DNA from: Salinarimonas ramus
GTDB lineage: Bacteria > Pseudomonadota > Alphaproteobacteria > Rhizobiales > Beijerinckiaceae
NCBI RefSeq assembly: GCF_014645695.1
Contig: NZ_BMMF01000013.1
Span: 124,001-188,000, forward strand
Reading direction: 5' to 3'
Length of the DNA stretch: 64,000 nucleotides
The notes beneath the pieces were generated by a model. The model was not told the origin of the DNA, searched no databases, and was given only the letters and a program-made list of their open reading frames with translations. Shown one piece after another: positions 54,801 to 62,561 of the stretch (position 1 is its first letter; each line of letters begins with the position of its first letter). The translations under genes and the position numbers were made by a program.

Positions 54801-56075
54801 GGTCTTCGGCCCGCCGTCGGGCACCGGCTCGAAGCGCACCGCGCCGCCGGCGGCGTCGTCCGGCCCGCGCCGGCCCTCCTCCGTGCGCAGGCTCAGCACC
54901 ACGTTGAAGAGCGGCTGGCGCTCGCCCTGGCGCTCCAGCGCGCGCACCACGCGATCGAAGGGCAGGTCCTGGTGCGCGAAGGCGCGCCGCACGGTCTCGG
55001 AGATGCGCCGGCAGGCCTCGGCGAAGCCGGGCTCGCCGGAGAGGTCCGTTCGCAGGGCGAGCTGGTTCACGAAGAGCCCGATCAGCTCCGCGTGCTCGGC
55101 GCGGGAACGCACCGAGGCCTCCGTGCCGACGACGACGTCCGTCGTGCGGGCGTAGCGCGACAGGACGAGCTTCAGGATGGCGAGGAAGCCGACATAGAGG
55201 CTGATGCGCTGCGTGCGGCAGAAGGCCTTGAAGGCGGAATAATGCGGCTCGTCGATGCCGAAGGGCAGCGTACCGACGGCGTCCACGGCCTCGCGCGCAT
55301 CCGCCGTGCGCGGCAGGGCGATGCCGTCGGGCGCGTCGGCGAGCGCCTCCTTCCAGAAGGCGATCGCCGCCTCGGCACGCGGCCCCGCGAGGGTCGCCGC
55401 CTCCTCGCGCGCGACGTCGGCATAGCGCGCGGGCAGCCGCGGCAGGTCCGGCGCGCCGCCGGCGGAGAACGCGTGGTAGGCGTGCGCCAGCTCGCGCATC
55501 AGGATCGCCGCCGACCAGCCGTCGATCGCGATGTGGTGGACGACGACGTGCAGGACGGCGTCGTCCTCGGACATCATGTAGAGCGTCGCCCGCAGGACCT
55601 CGCGGGCGAGGTCGACGGGCGAGGAGCCGTCCTGCGCCGCCCGCTCGTCGACGACGCGGAGCGCCTCCTCGGGCGGCCGGTCGCCGAGCTCGACGACCCG
55701 CCAGCGCGGCGCCGCCGGCTCGACGATCCCGACGACCTCGCCGTCACGCTCCTCGTGGCGCGTGCGCAGGATCGCGTGGCGCTCCACGACGCAGGCGAGC
55801 GCCCGGCGAACGATGTCGCGATCGACGGGCCCGCGCAGGCGCACGGCCAGCGGCACGTTGTAGGCCGCGCGGCCGGGGTCGCGGCGGTCGAGATACCACA
55901 TTCGCCGCTGCGCGCTGGTGAGGCGGACCGGCCCCTCCTCGGCTGCGGGCGTACTCTCGACAGGCGCGGCCGCGGGTGTCGCGCGCCGTGCGGCGAGCGC
56001 CTGCTCCAGCGCCCGGCGCTTCTCCGGCGAGAGCGCGCGAATGCGCTCGGAGAGCGAGGCGTCCGCCCCGCTCAC
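48813..56075 (-). CDS. Dimodular NRPS with terminal thioesterase (C-A-PCP-C-A-PCP-TE)
   Basis: A 2420-residue terminating synthetase. C1 48-470 (HHIAIDG at 180), A1 508-985, PCP1 with Ser1041 (LGGDSIT), C2 1093-1500 (SPLQEGLLF; HHVMVDG at 1227), A2 1540-2035, PCP2 with Ser2092, thioesterase 2140-2418 (GYSYGG Ser2225; His2396). Eye-read codes: A1 D-A-W-T-V-A-A-V-W-K, close to the gramicidin S phenylalanine code; A2 D-V-W-H-V-S-L-I-E-K, one change from a serine code. The N-terminal 35 residues (LSPEKRRALEQAL) look like a docking helix. The start is GTG at 56075, overlapping the stop of the previous NRPS by four bases, so it should act immediately after it and release the chain by hydrolysis or cyclisation. 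Confidence 0.94.
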   Translation of the reverse strand: MSGADASLSERIRALSPEKRRALEQALAARRATPAAAPVESTPAAEEGPVRLTSAQRRMWYLDRRDPGRAAYNVPLAVRLRGPVDRDIVRRALACVVERHAILRTRHEERDGEVVGIVEPAAPRWRVVELGDRPPEEALRVVDERAAQDGSSPVDLAREVLRATLYMMSEDDAVLHVVVHHIAIDGWSAAILMRELAHAYHAFSAGGAPDLPRLPARYADVAREEAATLAGPRAEAAIAFWKEALADAPDGIALPRTADAREAVDAVGTLPFGIDEPHYSAFKAFCRTQRISLYVGFLAILKLVLSRYARTTDVVVGTEASVRSRAEHAELIGLFVNQLALRTDLSGEPGFAEACRRISETVRRAFAHQDLPFDRVVRALERQGERQPLFNVVLSLRTEEGRRGPDDAAGGAVRFEPVPDGGPKTFAPKFDLAFSMVDDGSRLGGAIEYDRRLHAAEAMAGLANAVRRAVACVLAEPERPFAHVALGGEEVMRLERGAWNATARPLPEVVGLHRHFEAAHDRDPAHPALIHGDEAWSHARLEREANRLARRAAAAGAGPERVVALSIARGPRLVCAVLAALKTGGAILVLDPAQASGRWRAILEDARPAVILADEAGAALLPPVAAPVIDVDADEASSEETRLDVAIDPDQLAYVIYTSGSTGMPKGVMGHHRGLSALCEAQAQAFRLTPQDRVMQVSAVTFDAFVWELALVWRAGATLVLHPDGAPQPDEAFLALLREARVSMMTIPPSVLSALPEGELAGLRSLVVAGEACPAALATRFATGRSMVNAYGPTETTVWASGEICTAGEAPAIGRPVANMRLHLVDAALNPVPVGALGEIALAGPAVTRGYVGRADLTAERFRPDPFAQAPGERMYLTGDLGCRLPDGRVRYVGRIDDQVKIRGFRVEPGEAQAALARHPGVAQVVVRAVSHEGRDVLVAWWIASGAPLDEPALRAHAAAHLPIWLRPSFYVRLDAMPLTPHGKIDRRALPPPDPQARPALGTGEPPREGIESRLAAVWADVLEIEPPGRDESFFELGGDSITSVRLVSRARAAGLGFTAVQLFANPTIAGLAPLVESVAQGEARAHADASGELPLSPLQEGLLFHCLRRPDLPLYVQRFRLHVAGPLDPNALERAWNRLLARHEALRTRIAWRGRERPVQIVEERVEMTVSRIDLSALDAPARVAALGRLDAEEAGAGFDLEAAPLVRCTLVRLGAQEWEVFWACHHVMVDGWSFAIIERDLFAFYAAERDGRAAPDAVAPAFSDHLAWIAGRDQAAARAWWRERLAGFDTPALVADGAASGEPAWREASEILDPAADERLRDFAAARGLTLNTLVQVAWALVLSRHLRRRDVASGMIVSGRPAELDGVEEMVGLFINTLPYRLVLDPHVPLAAFLATAQRDLAEMQARAFLSLAELQRLADVPAGAAPFDTLVVVQSLPPGGARPAELAVTADPVAARTDYPLTIIVEVAERTALRLVHDESRLSGARTRAFAAALRTALETLPDAANGPLGAWPACLPDDAARHDAGPPAPPFVDPATLVSTRAAETPEATALVLEGEALSYADLEARANRLAHWLRAEGIGPEVVVALHLERSFALVEAMLAVMKAGGSFLPLGLDVPAPRLAQMLDEARPCLVLTTSRLAENLPAGSRVVALDDPAPPWADARAQPPAPTGSPDDPVYVFYTSGSTGRPKGVVNTRRGLANRIAWGQSAYPIGPDDRVMQKTPFTFDVSVWEWLWPLSVGATLVIARPGGHRDPAYLADLAEREAVTLMHFVPSMLQLFLEDPARPRRCRALRRIVCSGEAVSGDLRDRCREHAGVEILNLYGPTEAAIEVSHWLCAPEDTGASVPMGRAIDGVVLRVVDPHGHPCPVGVPGELLIGGVAIARGYIARPDLTAERFVPDPLAGRDGLTRPGDRVYRTGDLVARRADGGLDYLGRIDWQVKIRGQRVELAEIEAVLRACPGVRDCAIVYRKGASGDGRLIAYVVGPADDPAALTTLKAALAERLPEVMRPGDWIVLDALPLTSSGKLDRGALPEPGAATMRGGRGGPPADAVSREIATILLAILGRGEADAASIGVRDHFTADLGGHSLQVLRAVGRLEQRWPGRVDLAGFLRDPTIEGVARLVSEGERTATGRSALLVPLRPEGKGAPLFLVHPALGAVICYIEAARAFPGARPLHAIQAPELAGAAGIESGDLVALARAYRDAMRSVQPEGTLAIAGYSYGGLVAFEAARQEAAAGMPPTLLAIIDTLAPPAEPSGDAGLGEAALLAELGTILERYGGGAPTLTADAVAAIPAEERLAFVRRTLESGGVLDGLASALDLGATLAATRGAGLARATYRPGPYDGPLALLRCASPSAEDLAGTDPAQMADEALGWGRFVRGAISVETVPGDHVDVLRGENAARVAAWLADRLAHAT

Positions 56076-59000
56076 GACGCCGCCCGCTGCGGGTGGACCG
56101 GTCGTGCGAGCCCCCGGCCGTCCTCGCGCAGTCGCGCGGCGGCCGCCATCAGCGCGGGCCAGGCCTCCATGAGCGCGCCGTAGAGGCCGATGAGCCGCCG
56201 GACGCGCAGGAGCCGCGCGGTCCGGTCGAGATCGGGGCCGATCGCACGGGGGATATGGCTGTCGTCCTCGGCGAGGCGCGTGCGCGCGAGGCCGAGCGCC
56301 AGCTCTGCATCACGCGCCCAGAACGCCTTCTCCGACGGCGCCGCCGCGATCCGCGCCTCGACGGCGGCGATCTCGGCATGCGCGTCCGCGAGCGCCCGCT
56401 CCCGCAGCCAGGCGTCGAACGCCTCCGGTGCGGCCGCGGCGGCGCGGGCGAGGCGGGAGCCGAGCGTGCGCAGCCGCTCGGCGGGCTCCTCGGGCAGCCC
56501 GTCCTCGTGGGCGAGCGCCGCGCGCACGAGGGCTGCGAGGTCGACGGCGTCCGGCAGGGGCCGCGCGCCCGGCGTGGGTGCGCGATCGTGCAGGATCATG
56601 CCCGGCAGGTGCGCCGCGACGGCTGTGGGATCGGCCAGCATCGACACGAAGCCGAAGAGCGCGTCCTCCCGCCGCTGCACGGGGAGGAACGGCACGAGCG
56701 GGCGGCGGGCGTCGAAGCCCGCGGACAGGCAGAAGAAATCGCCGCCGCGACCGAGCGTCAGGCCCGGCACGTCGCGAAGGATCTCCCGGCTCGCCAGCGC
56801 GCGGGAATAGGTCTCGGGGTCGGCGGTCACGAGGTCGAAGGACGGCCCGGTGAGCCAGCGTGCCTCGTCCGCCCCCGCCCAGCCGGAATCGCCGAGCCAG
56901 CCGTGGGAGGTCGTCACGATCCGCCCCTCGCCCTTCGCGAGCCGGGCGAAGGCGTCGGCGTCGGCGCCCTCCGCCCGCAGCGGACGTGCCGGGTCGGCCG
57001 CGAAGAGCGCCGGGACTTCCGCACCGAGATGGGCGGCGTGCTGCCCGAGCCAGTCGACGGCGCGCGGCACGGCGCCCGCGAGCGCCTCGGCGCGGCTCGC
57101 CGCGACGCGGATCTCCGCGATGCCGGCGTCGGAGCGCAATGTGACGCCCGTGTCATCCGCGGCGGCGCGCATGCGCATGTCGGCGCGGGTATCGTCGTCG
57201 ACGCTGACGAAGGCCCGCCCGGCATTGTGCAGGAGGAGCGTGTTGCGCCCCGTCCCGTAGGGCGCGCCCGCGCCCTCGCCGTCGTCAAGGGCGAAGCGCA
57301 CGATCGCCGGATCGACACCGGCGGCTTCGGCGAGCCGGGCGGCGAAGGCGTCGATCTCGGCCGCGCCGGCATAGGCGACGGGCAGGCCCGTGCGCGCGGC
57401 GAGGTGAGCGAGGACGCCTTCGTAGGCCGCCTCGGTGGCCGCGTCGGGCTGGCGGCCGCAGACGACGATCTCCGGTGAATGCCCATAATCCTGCGCGTTC
57501 GCGACGTAGGAGGCGAGGCATTCCGCGAGGCTCTCGGGCCGGCCGCTCGACGGCACGCCGATCGCCGCGACGCCGGGGCCGGGCTGCGCGTCGGGCGCCC
57601 GCGCGAGGAGCGCGCGGCGCAGCGCGTCGGGATCGAGCGTCGCACGGACCGGCTCCGCGGGGGGCGAGGCCGAAGCTCCCTCCGCTTCGTCTTCCCCTCG
57701 CCCTTCTTCTTGCCCTCGCCCCTCGATCTCGGCGAGGAGCGCCTCGAGATCGGCGTCGTCGCCCGCCTGCGCCATCAGCGCGGTCACGGCGACGGCGACC
57801 TCCTCGATGGTCGGGCCGTCCATGAAGGTGGCGAGCGGCAGGTCGACGCCGAGGCGCTCGCGCAGGCGCGCGATGATGCGGATGATCAGCAGCGAATGGC
57901 CGCCGAGCGAGAAGAAGTCGTCGCGGATGTCGATCTTGCGGATCTCGAGCACGTCCTGCCAGAGCTCGAGCAGCACCGCCTCGATCTCGGTGCGCGGCGC
58001 GCGGATCTCCGTCTCGTCGCTCGTCGCCTCCTGCGGCAGCGGCAGGCGGGCGCGGTCGATCTTGCCGTTGGTGTTGAGCTCGAAGCGCGGCAAGAGCACG
58101 ATGTGCGCCGGGATCATGTAGTCCGGCAGGCGCTCGGCGAGATGCGCGCGCAGCCGCGGCACCTCCGGCGCCGGCCCCGATCCCGCCACCACGTAGGCGA
58201 CGAGGCGGCGGTCGTCGCCGGGGAAGGTGCGCGCGATGACGAGGCAATCGCCGACGGACGGATGCGCGCGAAGGGCGATCTCCACCTCGGCCGGCTCGAC
58301 GCGAAAGCCCCGGATCTTCAGCTGGTCGTCCGCGCGCCCGATCAGCTCGAGCGCGCCGTCGCGGCGCAGGCGCGCGATGTCGCCGCTGCGATACATCCGC
58401 TCGCCCGGCGTCGCGGCGAACGGATCGGGCAGGAAGCGCTCCGCCGTCATGCCGGGCGCGCCGTTGTAGCCGCGCGCGAGCGCCGTCCCGGCGAGGAAGA
58501 GCTCGCCGGGCATGCCTTCCGGCACGGGGTGGAGATAGCGGTCCAGCACGTAGCAGCGCGACGAGCGCACCGGGCGGCCGATGGGCGGCAGCGCGCCGTA
58601 ATGGTCGGCGCGGGCGGTCACGTCGAGCGCGGTGACGACGTTGCTCTCGGTGGGCCCGTAATCGTTCCACAGCCGCAGGTGCGGGTAGCGCCGGAGAAGC
58701 CGCTCCACGGCGGGCGTGATCTTCAGCTGCTCGCCGGTGGCCATGACCTCCGTCAGCGCGAGCCGCTCCGGCGGCTGCCGCAGGATGCGCTCGGCCAGGA
58801 GGTCGAGGAGAACGACCGACACCACCGCGCGCTCGATGCCCTGCTCGAGATAGATGTCGACGGCGCGCGTGACGTCCGCCCGCTCGGCCTCCGTCAGGAG
58901 GTTCAGCGCGCCCCCGGTCATCAGGACGGAGAGGCTCTCGTTGAAGCTCGCGTCGAAGCCGATGGAGGCGAATTGCAGCGAGCGGGCGGGCTCCGGCAGC

Positions 59001-62000
59001 CGATCGACGAACCACGCCATCAGGTTCAGCTCCGCCCCGTGCGGATAGGCGACGCCCTTGGGCAGACCCGTGGAGCCGGACGTGTAGAGGATGTAGGCCG
59101 TCGCCTCGTGCGGCACGGTGGCGGGAAGCGGCGTGCGGGCGGCAGCTCCCTCGGCGGCGACGTCCGCGAGGTCGAGGACCGGCGCGCCCAGCGCCTCGGC
59201 GCGCTCGCGGGTGGCGGCATGCGCGAGGACGAAGGGCGCGCGGGAATTGGCCAGCACGAAGCGCAGGCGCTCCGTCGGCAGGCCGAGGTCGAGCGGCACG
59301 CAGGCGCCGCCGGCCTTGAGGATCGCCAGCATGGCGATCATCCGCTCGAAGCCGCGCTGCGTGGCGAAGGCGACGGACACGTCCGGCCCGACGCCTTTGG
59401 AAAGGAGGCCCGCGGCGAGCGCGTCGCTCCGCTCGGCGAGCTCGCGATGGGTGAGGACGACCTCGCCCGCGCGCAGCGCCTCGGCATCGGGCGTTCGCGC
59501 GGCGGCGGCGCGCAGGCGGGCTGCGATGGAATCGCCGGGATCGAGGGGCTCCGGCTCGGGATTGAGCCGGCTATAGATTTCGGCCGCGCGGTCCGGCGGC
59601 AGGAGCGGCACCGATCCGATCCGCCGGCGGGGATCGGCGGCGATGCCCGCGATCACCGTGCGCCACGCCTCCGCAAGCCGCTCGACGGTGTCGCGCTCGA
59701 ACAGCTCCGTGTCGTACTCGATGGAGCCCTCGATGCGCCCGTCGACCTCCGCCAGCTCGACGTTGAGGTCGAACTTGGCCGTGCCGTTGTGGATCGGCAC
59801 CGGCGTCGCCGCGAGATCGGGGAGCGCGATCGCGCCCGCGCCCGCTCCGGCGTCGTGGAGGCCGAACAGCGTCTGGACCAGCGGTCCGTGGCTGCGCGAG
59901 CGGGGGAGATCGAGGCGCTCGACGATGCGCTCGAAGGGCGTGCTCGCGTGCTGGAATCCCTCCAGCAGGCGCTCGCGCACGTGATCGAGCAGCGCCTCGA
60001 AACTCGGGTTCTCGCGGACGGCGATGCGCACGGGCAGCGTGTCGACGAAGAACCCGACGATGCGCTCGAGCTCCGGCCGGGCGCGGTTCGCCACGGGGAC
60101 GCCGATCACCATGTCCTCGTCGCCGCCGACACGGTGGAGGACGATCGCCCAGGCCGCGAGCATGGCCATGAAGGGCGTGGCGCCCCGCTCCCCGGCGATC
60201 CGGCGCAGCTTCGCGGTGGCTTCCGGGGGGAAGGAGAGCGGCAGGCTGTCGCCGAGCTGGCGGCGAACGGCCGGGCGCGGCCGATCGCTCGGCAGGTTGA
60301 TCGCCTCCGGCGCGCCGGCGAGGGTCGCGACCCAGTACTCCTCGTCCGCCCGCGCCGTCTCGGCGCGCGCGGCATCCGCCTGCCAGGCGACGTAATCGGC
60401 GAAGCCCGGCGCCTCGGGGGCGATCTCGGGCGCGCGCCCCGCGAGCGCCGCCGCGTAGAGCGCGGCGAGGTCCTGCGCGAGGATGCCCGTCGACCACGCG
60501 TCCGTGGCGATGTGGTGGATGGCGAGGAGGAGGACGTGATCGTCCTCGGCGATCCGCACGAGATGGGCCCGCGCGATGGGGCCGTTCGCGAGATCGAAGG
60601 GCCGCGCCGCGCAGCCGCGCAGGAGCGCCGCAGCCGCGTCCTCATCGGCGGCCGTGAGCGTCTCCAGGGGGAGACCGGTCGCCGGCGCGATGCGGACGAC
60701 CGGCCCGTCGCGGCCCTCCAGGACGTGCGTGCGCAGCGCCTCGTGGCGCTCCGCGAGGCCGTCCAGGGCCTGCGCCAGCGCCGACGTGCTCGACCGTCCT
60801 CTCAACCGAAGCGCGAAAGCCGTGTTGTAGGCTCCGCTTTCCGGATCGAGCCTCTGGAGGAAGTAGAGCCGTCGCTGCCCCGGCGAGAGCGGCAGGTCGC
60901 CGTCGCGCGACACGCGCGGAATGCGGGCGCGGGGGCCCGACGCCGTCGCGCTCTTGCGTTCGCGGGCGCGCCGGAGCGCCTCCGCCTTCTGCGCCGGCGA
61001 CAGCATCGGCCGATCCTCCTTCTCGACGGTGTGGAGCGTGGGCGGGCGCGGCGCCGGCGCGGCCGCGGCCTCCGCGAGGAGCCGCTCGACCGGCTCGACG
61101 GAGGATCGCGCGACGTAGTCCCGGGCGGTGCGCGCGACCGCGCGGGAGGCCTCTTCGTAGCCGGCTACGTCGCCCCAGAGCGCGGCGAGCGCATCGCGCC
61201 AGGGGCCGATCTCCTGGTCCGGCACGACGGGCTCGAGCAGCAGGTTCTCGCCGAGCCGGTCGCGATAACCCTCGATGGGGCGCACGGGGAGCGGCGCGCG
61301 GGTGCCGAGCAGCGCCTCCGGCAGCGCGCCGTGATCGGAGGCGAGCACCGGGACGCCACGCAGCATGGCGTCGACGGCGGCCATGCCGAAGCTCTCGAAC
61401 CACAGGCTCGGCATCAGGACGACGCTCGTGCCTGCGAGGACGTCGTCGAGCGCGGGTCGGTTGGCGCGTATCTGGACGTTGGGCAGCCCCGCGAGCCGTC
61501 GCCGGTCGTCGGGCGTCGTCGCATAGCCGGGAAGCGCCGCGAAGGGCTTGTCGGGGAAGGCGGCTGCGAGGTCGCAGAAGAGGCCGAGCCCCTTCACCGC
61601 GCTCGCGTTGATCAAGAGCGCCGGTCCCGCGGGATCGGCGAGCATCGGATAGGGCCCGGTGCCGAAATGCGGCGGCGCGTAGAGATCCGCCGCGACGCCG
61701 GCATGGCGTTCGACGTAGGAGGCCGCCGCCCGGCTGAGCACGAGGCGCAGGCGGCAGCGGCGCACGAGCCGCGTGCGCTCCTCCCCCGGATAGAGGCTCT
61801 CGGGGCCGAAGGGGAAGAGCTGGGGCGTCAACGCCAGGTAGACGACGCGCTCGGGCGCCGCCTGGAGCGCCGCCTCGAGCAGGCTCTGGCTCGGATCCTC
61901 GCTCGCGACGAAGACCCAGTCCGGCCGCTCCCGCGCGATGGTCTCGCCGAGCGCCGCGATCATGCGGCCCTGGTCGGCGACGGCGTGGACGTCGACGCCG

Positions 62001-62233
62001 CTGTTCACGAAGCGCTCGCCGAAGGCGGTGGCGGTGAGCGCGTCGCCCTCGGCGAGACGGCGCGCGCGCCAATCGGCGTAGGTCTCCTCGGGGGGGCTCG
62101 AAAGTGCGGGCGTGACCACGGACACGGCATGCCCACGCGCGGCCAAGGCCTCGGCGAGCGCCCGGTTGGACCGGTTCGCGCCGCCGTGATAGCGGGTGTA
62201 GGGGACGTTCGTCGCCAGCACCAGTCGCAACAT
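56072..62233 (-). CDS. Glycosyltransferase-NRPS fusion (GT4-C-A-PCP-GT2-like)
   Basis: A 2053-residue protein with an unusual order: GT4-type glycosyltransferase 1-385 (TRYHGGANRSNRALAEAL acceptor loop; ESFGMAAVDAMLRGVPVLA donor motif at 280), condensation 444-880 (HHIATDA at 573, Ala for the usual Gly), adenylation 900-1390 (YTSGSTGLPKG), PCP with Ser1447, then about 550 residues that open like a GT2 domain (IGVPSSGRPESLAECL near 1558, GRNTLLLHNAGRAFVSVDDDT at 1662-1682 with a DDD metal-type motif) and end in a helical tail. The A-domain code (D-A-N-S-M-T-D-V-V-K by eye) matches no specificity I know. A strong internal ribosome site precedes Met410, where NRPS similarity starts. It couples to the TE-containing NRPS by a 4-bp overlap. 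Confidence 0.92.
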   Translation of the reverse strand: MLRLVLATNVPYTRYHGGANRSNRALAEALAARGHAVSVVTPALSSPPEETYADWRARRLAEGDALTATAFGERFVNSGVDVHAVADQGRMIAALGETIARERPDWVFVASEDPSQSLLEAALQAAPERVVYLALTPQLFPFGPESLYPGEERTRLVRRCRLRLVLSRAAASYVERHAGVAADLYAPPHFGTGPYPMLADPAGPALLINASAVKGLGLFCDLAAAFPDKPFAALPGYATTPDDRRRLAGLPNVQIRANRPALDDVLAGTSVVLMPSLWFESFGMAAVDAMLRGVPVLASDHGALPEALLGTRAPLPVRPIEGYRDRLGENLLLEPVVPDQEIGPWRDALAALWGDVAGYEEASRAVARTARDYVARSSVEPVERLLAEAAAAPAPRPPTLHTVEKEDRPMLSPAQKAEALRRARERKSATASGPRARIPRVSRDGDLPLSPGQRRLYFLQRLDPESGAYNTAFALRLRGRSSTSALAQALDGLAERHEALRTHVLEGRDGPVVRIAPATGLPLETLTAADEDAAAALLRGCAARPFDLANGPIARAHLVRIAEDDHVLLLAIHHIATDAWSTGILAQDLAALYAAALAGRAPEIAPEAPGFADYVAWQADAARAETARADEEYWVATLAGAPEAINLPSDRPRPAVRRQLGDSLPLSFPPEATAKLRRIAGERGATPFMAMLAAWAIVLHRVGGDEDMVIGVPVANRARPELERIVGFFVDTLPVRIAVRENPSFEALLDHVRERLLEGFQHASTPFERIVERLDLPRSRSHGPLVQTLFGLHDAGAGAGAIALPDLAATPVPIHNGTAKFDLNVELAEVDGRIEGSIEYDTELFERDTVERLAEAWRTVIAGIAADPRRRIGSVPLLPPDRAAEIYSRLNPEPEPLDPGDSIAARLRAAAARTPDAEALRAGEVVLTHRELAERSDALAAGLLSKGVGPDVSVAFATQRGFERMIAMLAILKAGGACVPLDLGLPTERLRFVLANSRAPFVLAHAATRERAEALGAPVLDLADVAAEGAAARTPLPATVPHEATAYILYTSGSTGLPKGVAYPHGAELNLMAWFVDRLPEPARSLQFASIGFDASFNESLSVLMTGGALNLLTEAERADVTRAVDIYLEQGIERAVVSVVLLDLLAERILRQPPERLALTEVMATGEQLKITPAVERLLRRYPHLRLWNDYGPTESNVVTALDVTARADHYGALPPIGRPVRSSRCYVLDRYLHPVPEGMPGELFLAGTALARGYNGAPGMTAERFLPDPFAATPGERMYRSGDIARLRRDGALELIGRADDQLKIRGFRVEPAEVEIALRAHPSVGDCLVIARTFPGDDRRLVAYVVAGSGPAPEVPRLRAHLAERLPDYMIPAHIVLLPRFELNTNGKIDRARLPLPQEATSDETEIRAPRTEIEAVLLELWQDVLEIRKIDIRDDFFSLGGHSLLIIRIIARLRERLGVDLPLATFMDGPTIEEVAVAVTALMAQAGDDADLEALLAEIEGRGQEEGRGEDEAEGASASPPAEPVRATLDPDALRRALLARAPDAQPGPGVAAIGVPSSGRPESLAECLASYVANAQDYGHSPEIVVCGRQPDAATEAAYEGVLAHLAARTGLPVAYAGAAEIDAFAARLAEAAGVDPAIVRFALDDGEGAGAPYGTGRNTLLLHNAGRAFVSVDDDTRADMRMRAAADDTGVTLRSDAGIAEIRVAASRAEALAGAVPRAVDWLGQHAAHLGAEVPALFAADPARPLRAEGADADAFARLAKGEGRIVTTSHGWLGDSGWAGADEARWLTGPSFDLVTADPETYSRALASREILRDVPGLTLGRGGDFFCLSAGFDARRPLVPFLPVQRREDALFGFVSMLADPTAVAAHLPGMILHDRAPTPGARPLPDAVDLAALVRAALAHEDGLPEEPAERLRTLGSRLARAAAAAPEAFDAWLRERALADAHAEIAAVEARIAAAPSEKAFWARDAELALGLARTRLAEDDSHIPRAIGPDLDRTARLLRVRRLIGLYGALMEAWPALMAAAARLREDGRGLARPVHPQRAAS
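61004..61021 (-). promoter_or_regulatory. Internal Shine-Dalgarno and ATG within the GT-NRPS fusion
   Basis: Inside the fused frame, AAGGAGGA (61014-61021, minus strand) stands 7 bases before an in-frame ATG (61004-61006, Met410). The residues after it (MLSPAQKAEALRRARE) look like a normal NRPS N-terminus. This is the best ribosome site in the cluster and could produce a separate 1644-residue NRPS lacking the GT4 part. Confidence 0.65.
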
Positions 62234-62561
62234 CCGCGCCCCTTCGGATCAGCCCGCTCCACCGCCGGGCGTAGTATGCGCGACTCGCCTCCGGCGAGGC
62301 AACCTCGGGCCGGCGCGCCGGCCGTGCCGGCGGACACCTGCCGGCTCCCCGTGGGCATGAGATGCGAATCGCGGCGGCTTATCAACGCCTAATTTCAGCG
62401 AACCCCCGTGACCTTCGCCCAGCCCGCCATGCCCACGGTCCCGAGATTGGCAATCTGCAGTAAGCATACGGAGCGTGCTGGACGCAACCTTGCGCAGATG
62501 GCGGTTGCCCCGCGCACGGTCGCTGAATAGTCTCCGGCGGGAAGTCGGGGGCCGGGCATCC
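62234..62561. promoter_or_regulatory. Divergent control region between GT-NRPS and PKS genes
   Basis: This 328-bp stretch holds no gene that I can support. It separates the two divergent arms of the cluster and has AT-richer islands around 62,380-62,395 and 62,444-62,470. For the minus strand, a TTGCCT/CATACT pair with an 18-bp spacer near 62,270-62,300 is a loose promoter match. A short GC hairpin lies at about 62,274-62,288. No recognisable regulator binding consensus such as a lux box was found. Confidence 0.45.
62444..62456. promoter_or_regulatory. 13-bp palindrome in the cluster's divergent promoter region
   Basis: AGATTG and CAATCT are perfect 6-bp arms around one G, in an AT-richer patch about 105 bp before the PKS start codon. 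It is a candidate operator or part of a promoter (TTGGCA overlaps it). Confidence 0.35.

Noticed and set aside
62234-62561. LuxR-type lux box or other named regulator site in front of the NRPS/PKS genes
   Set aside because: No 18-20-bp dyad of the expected sequence is present; the 13-bp palindrome found is too short and generic to assign.
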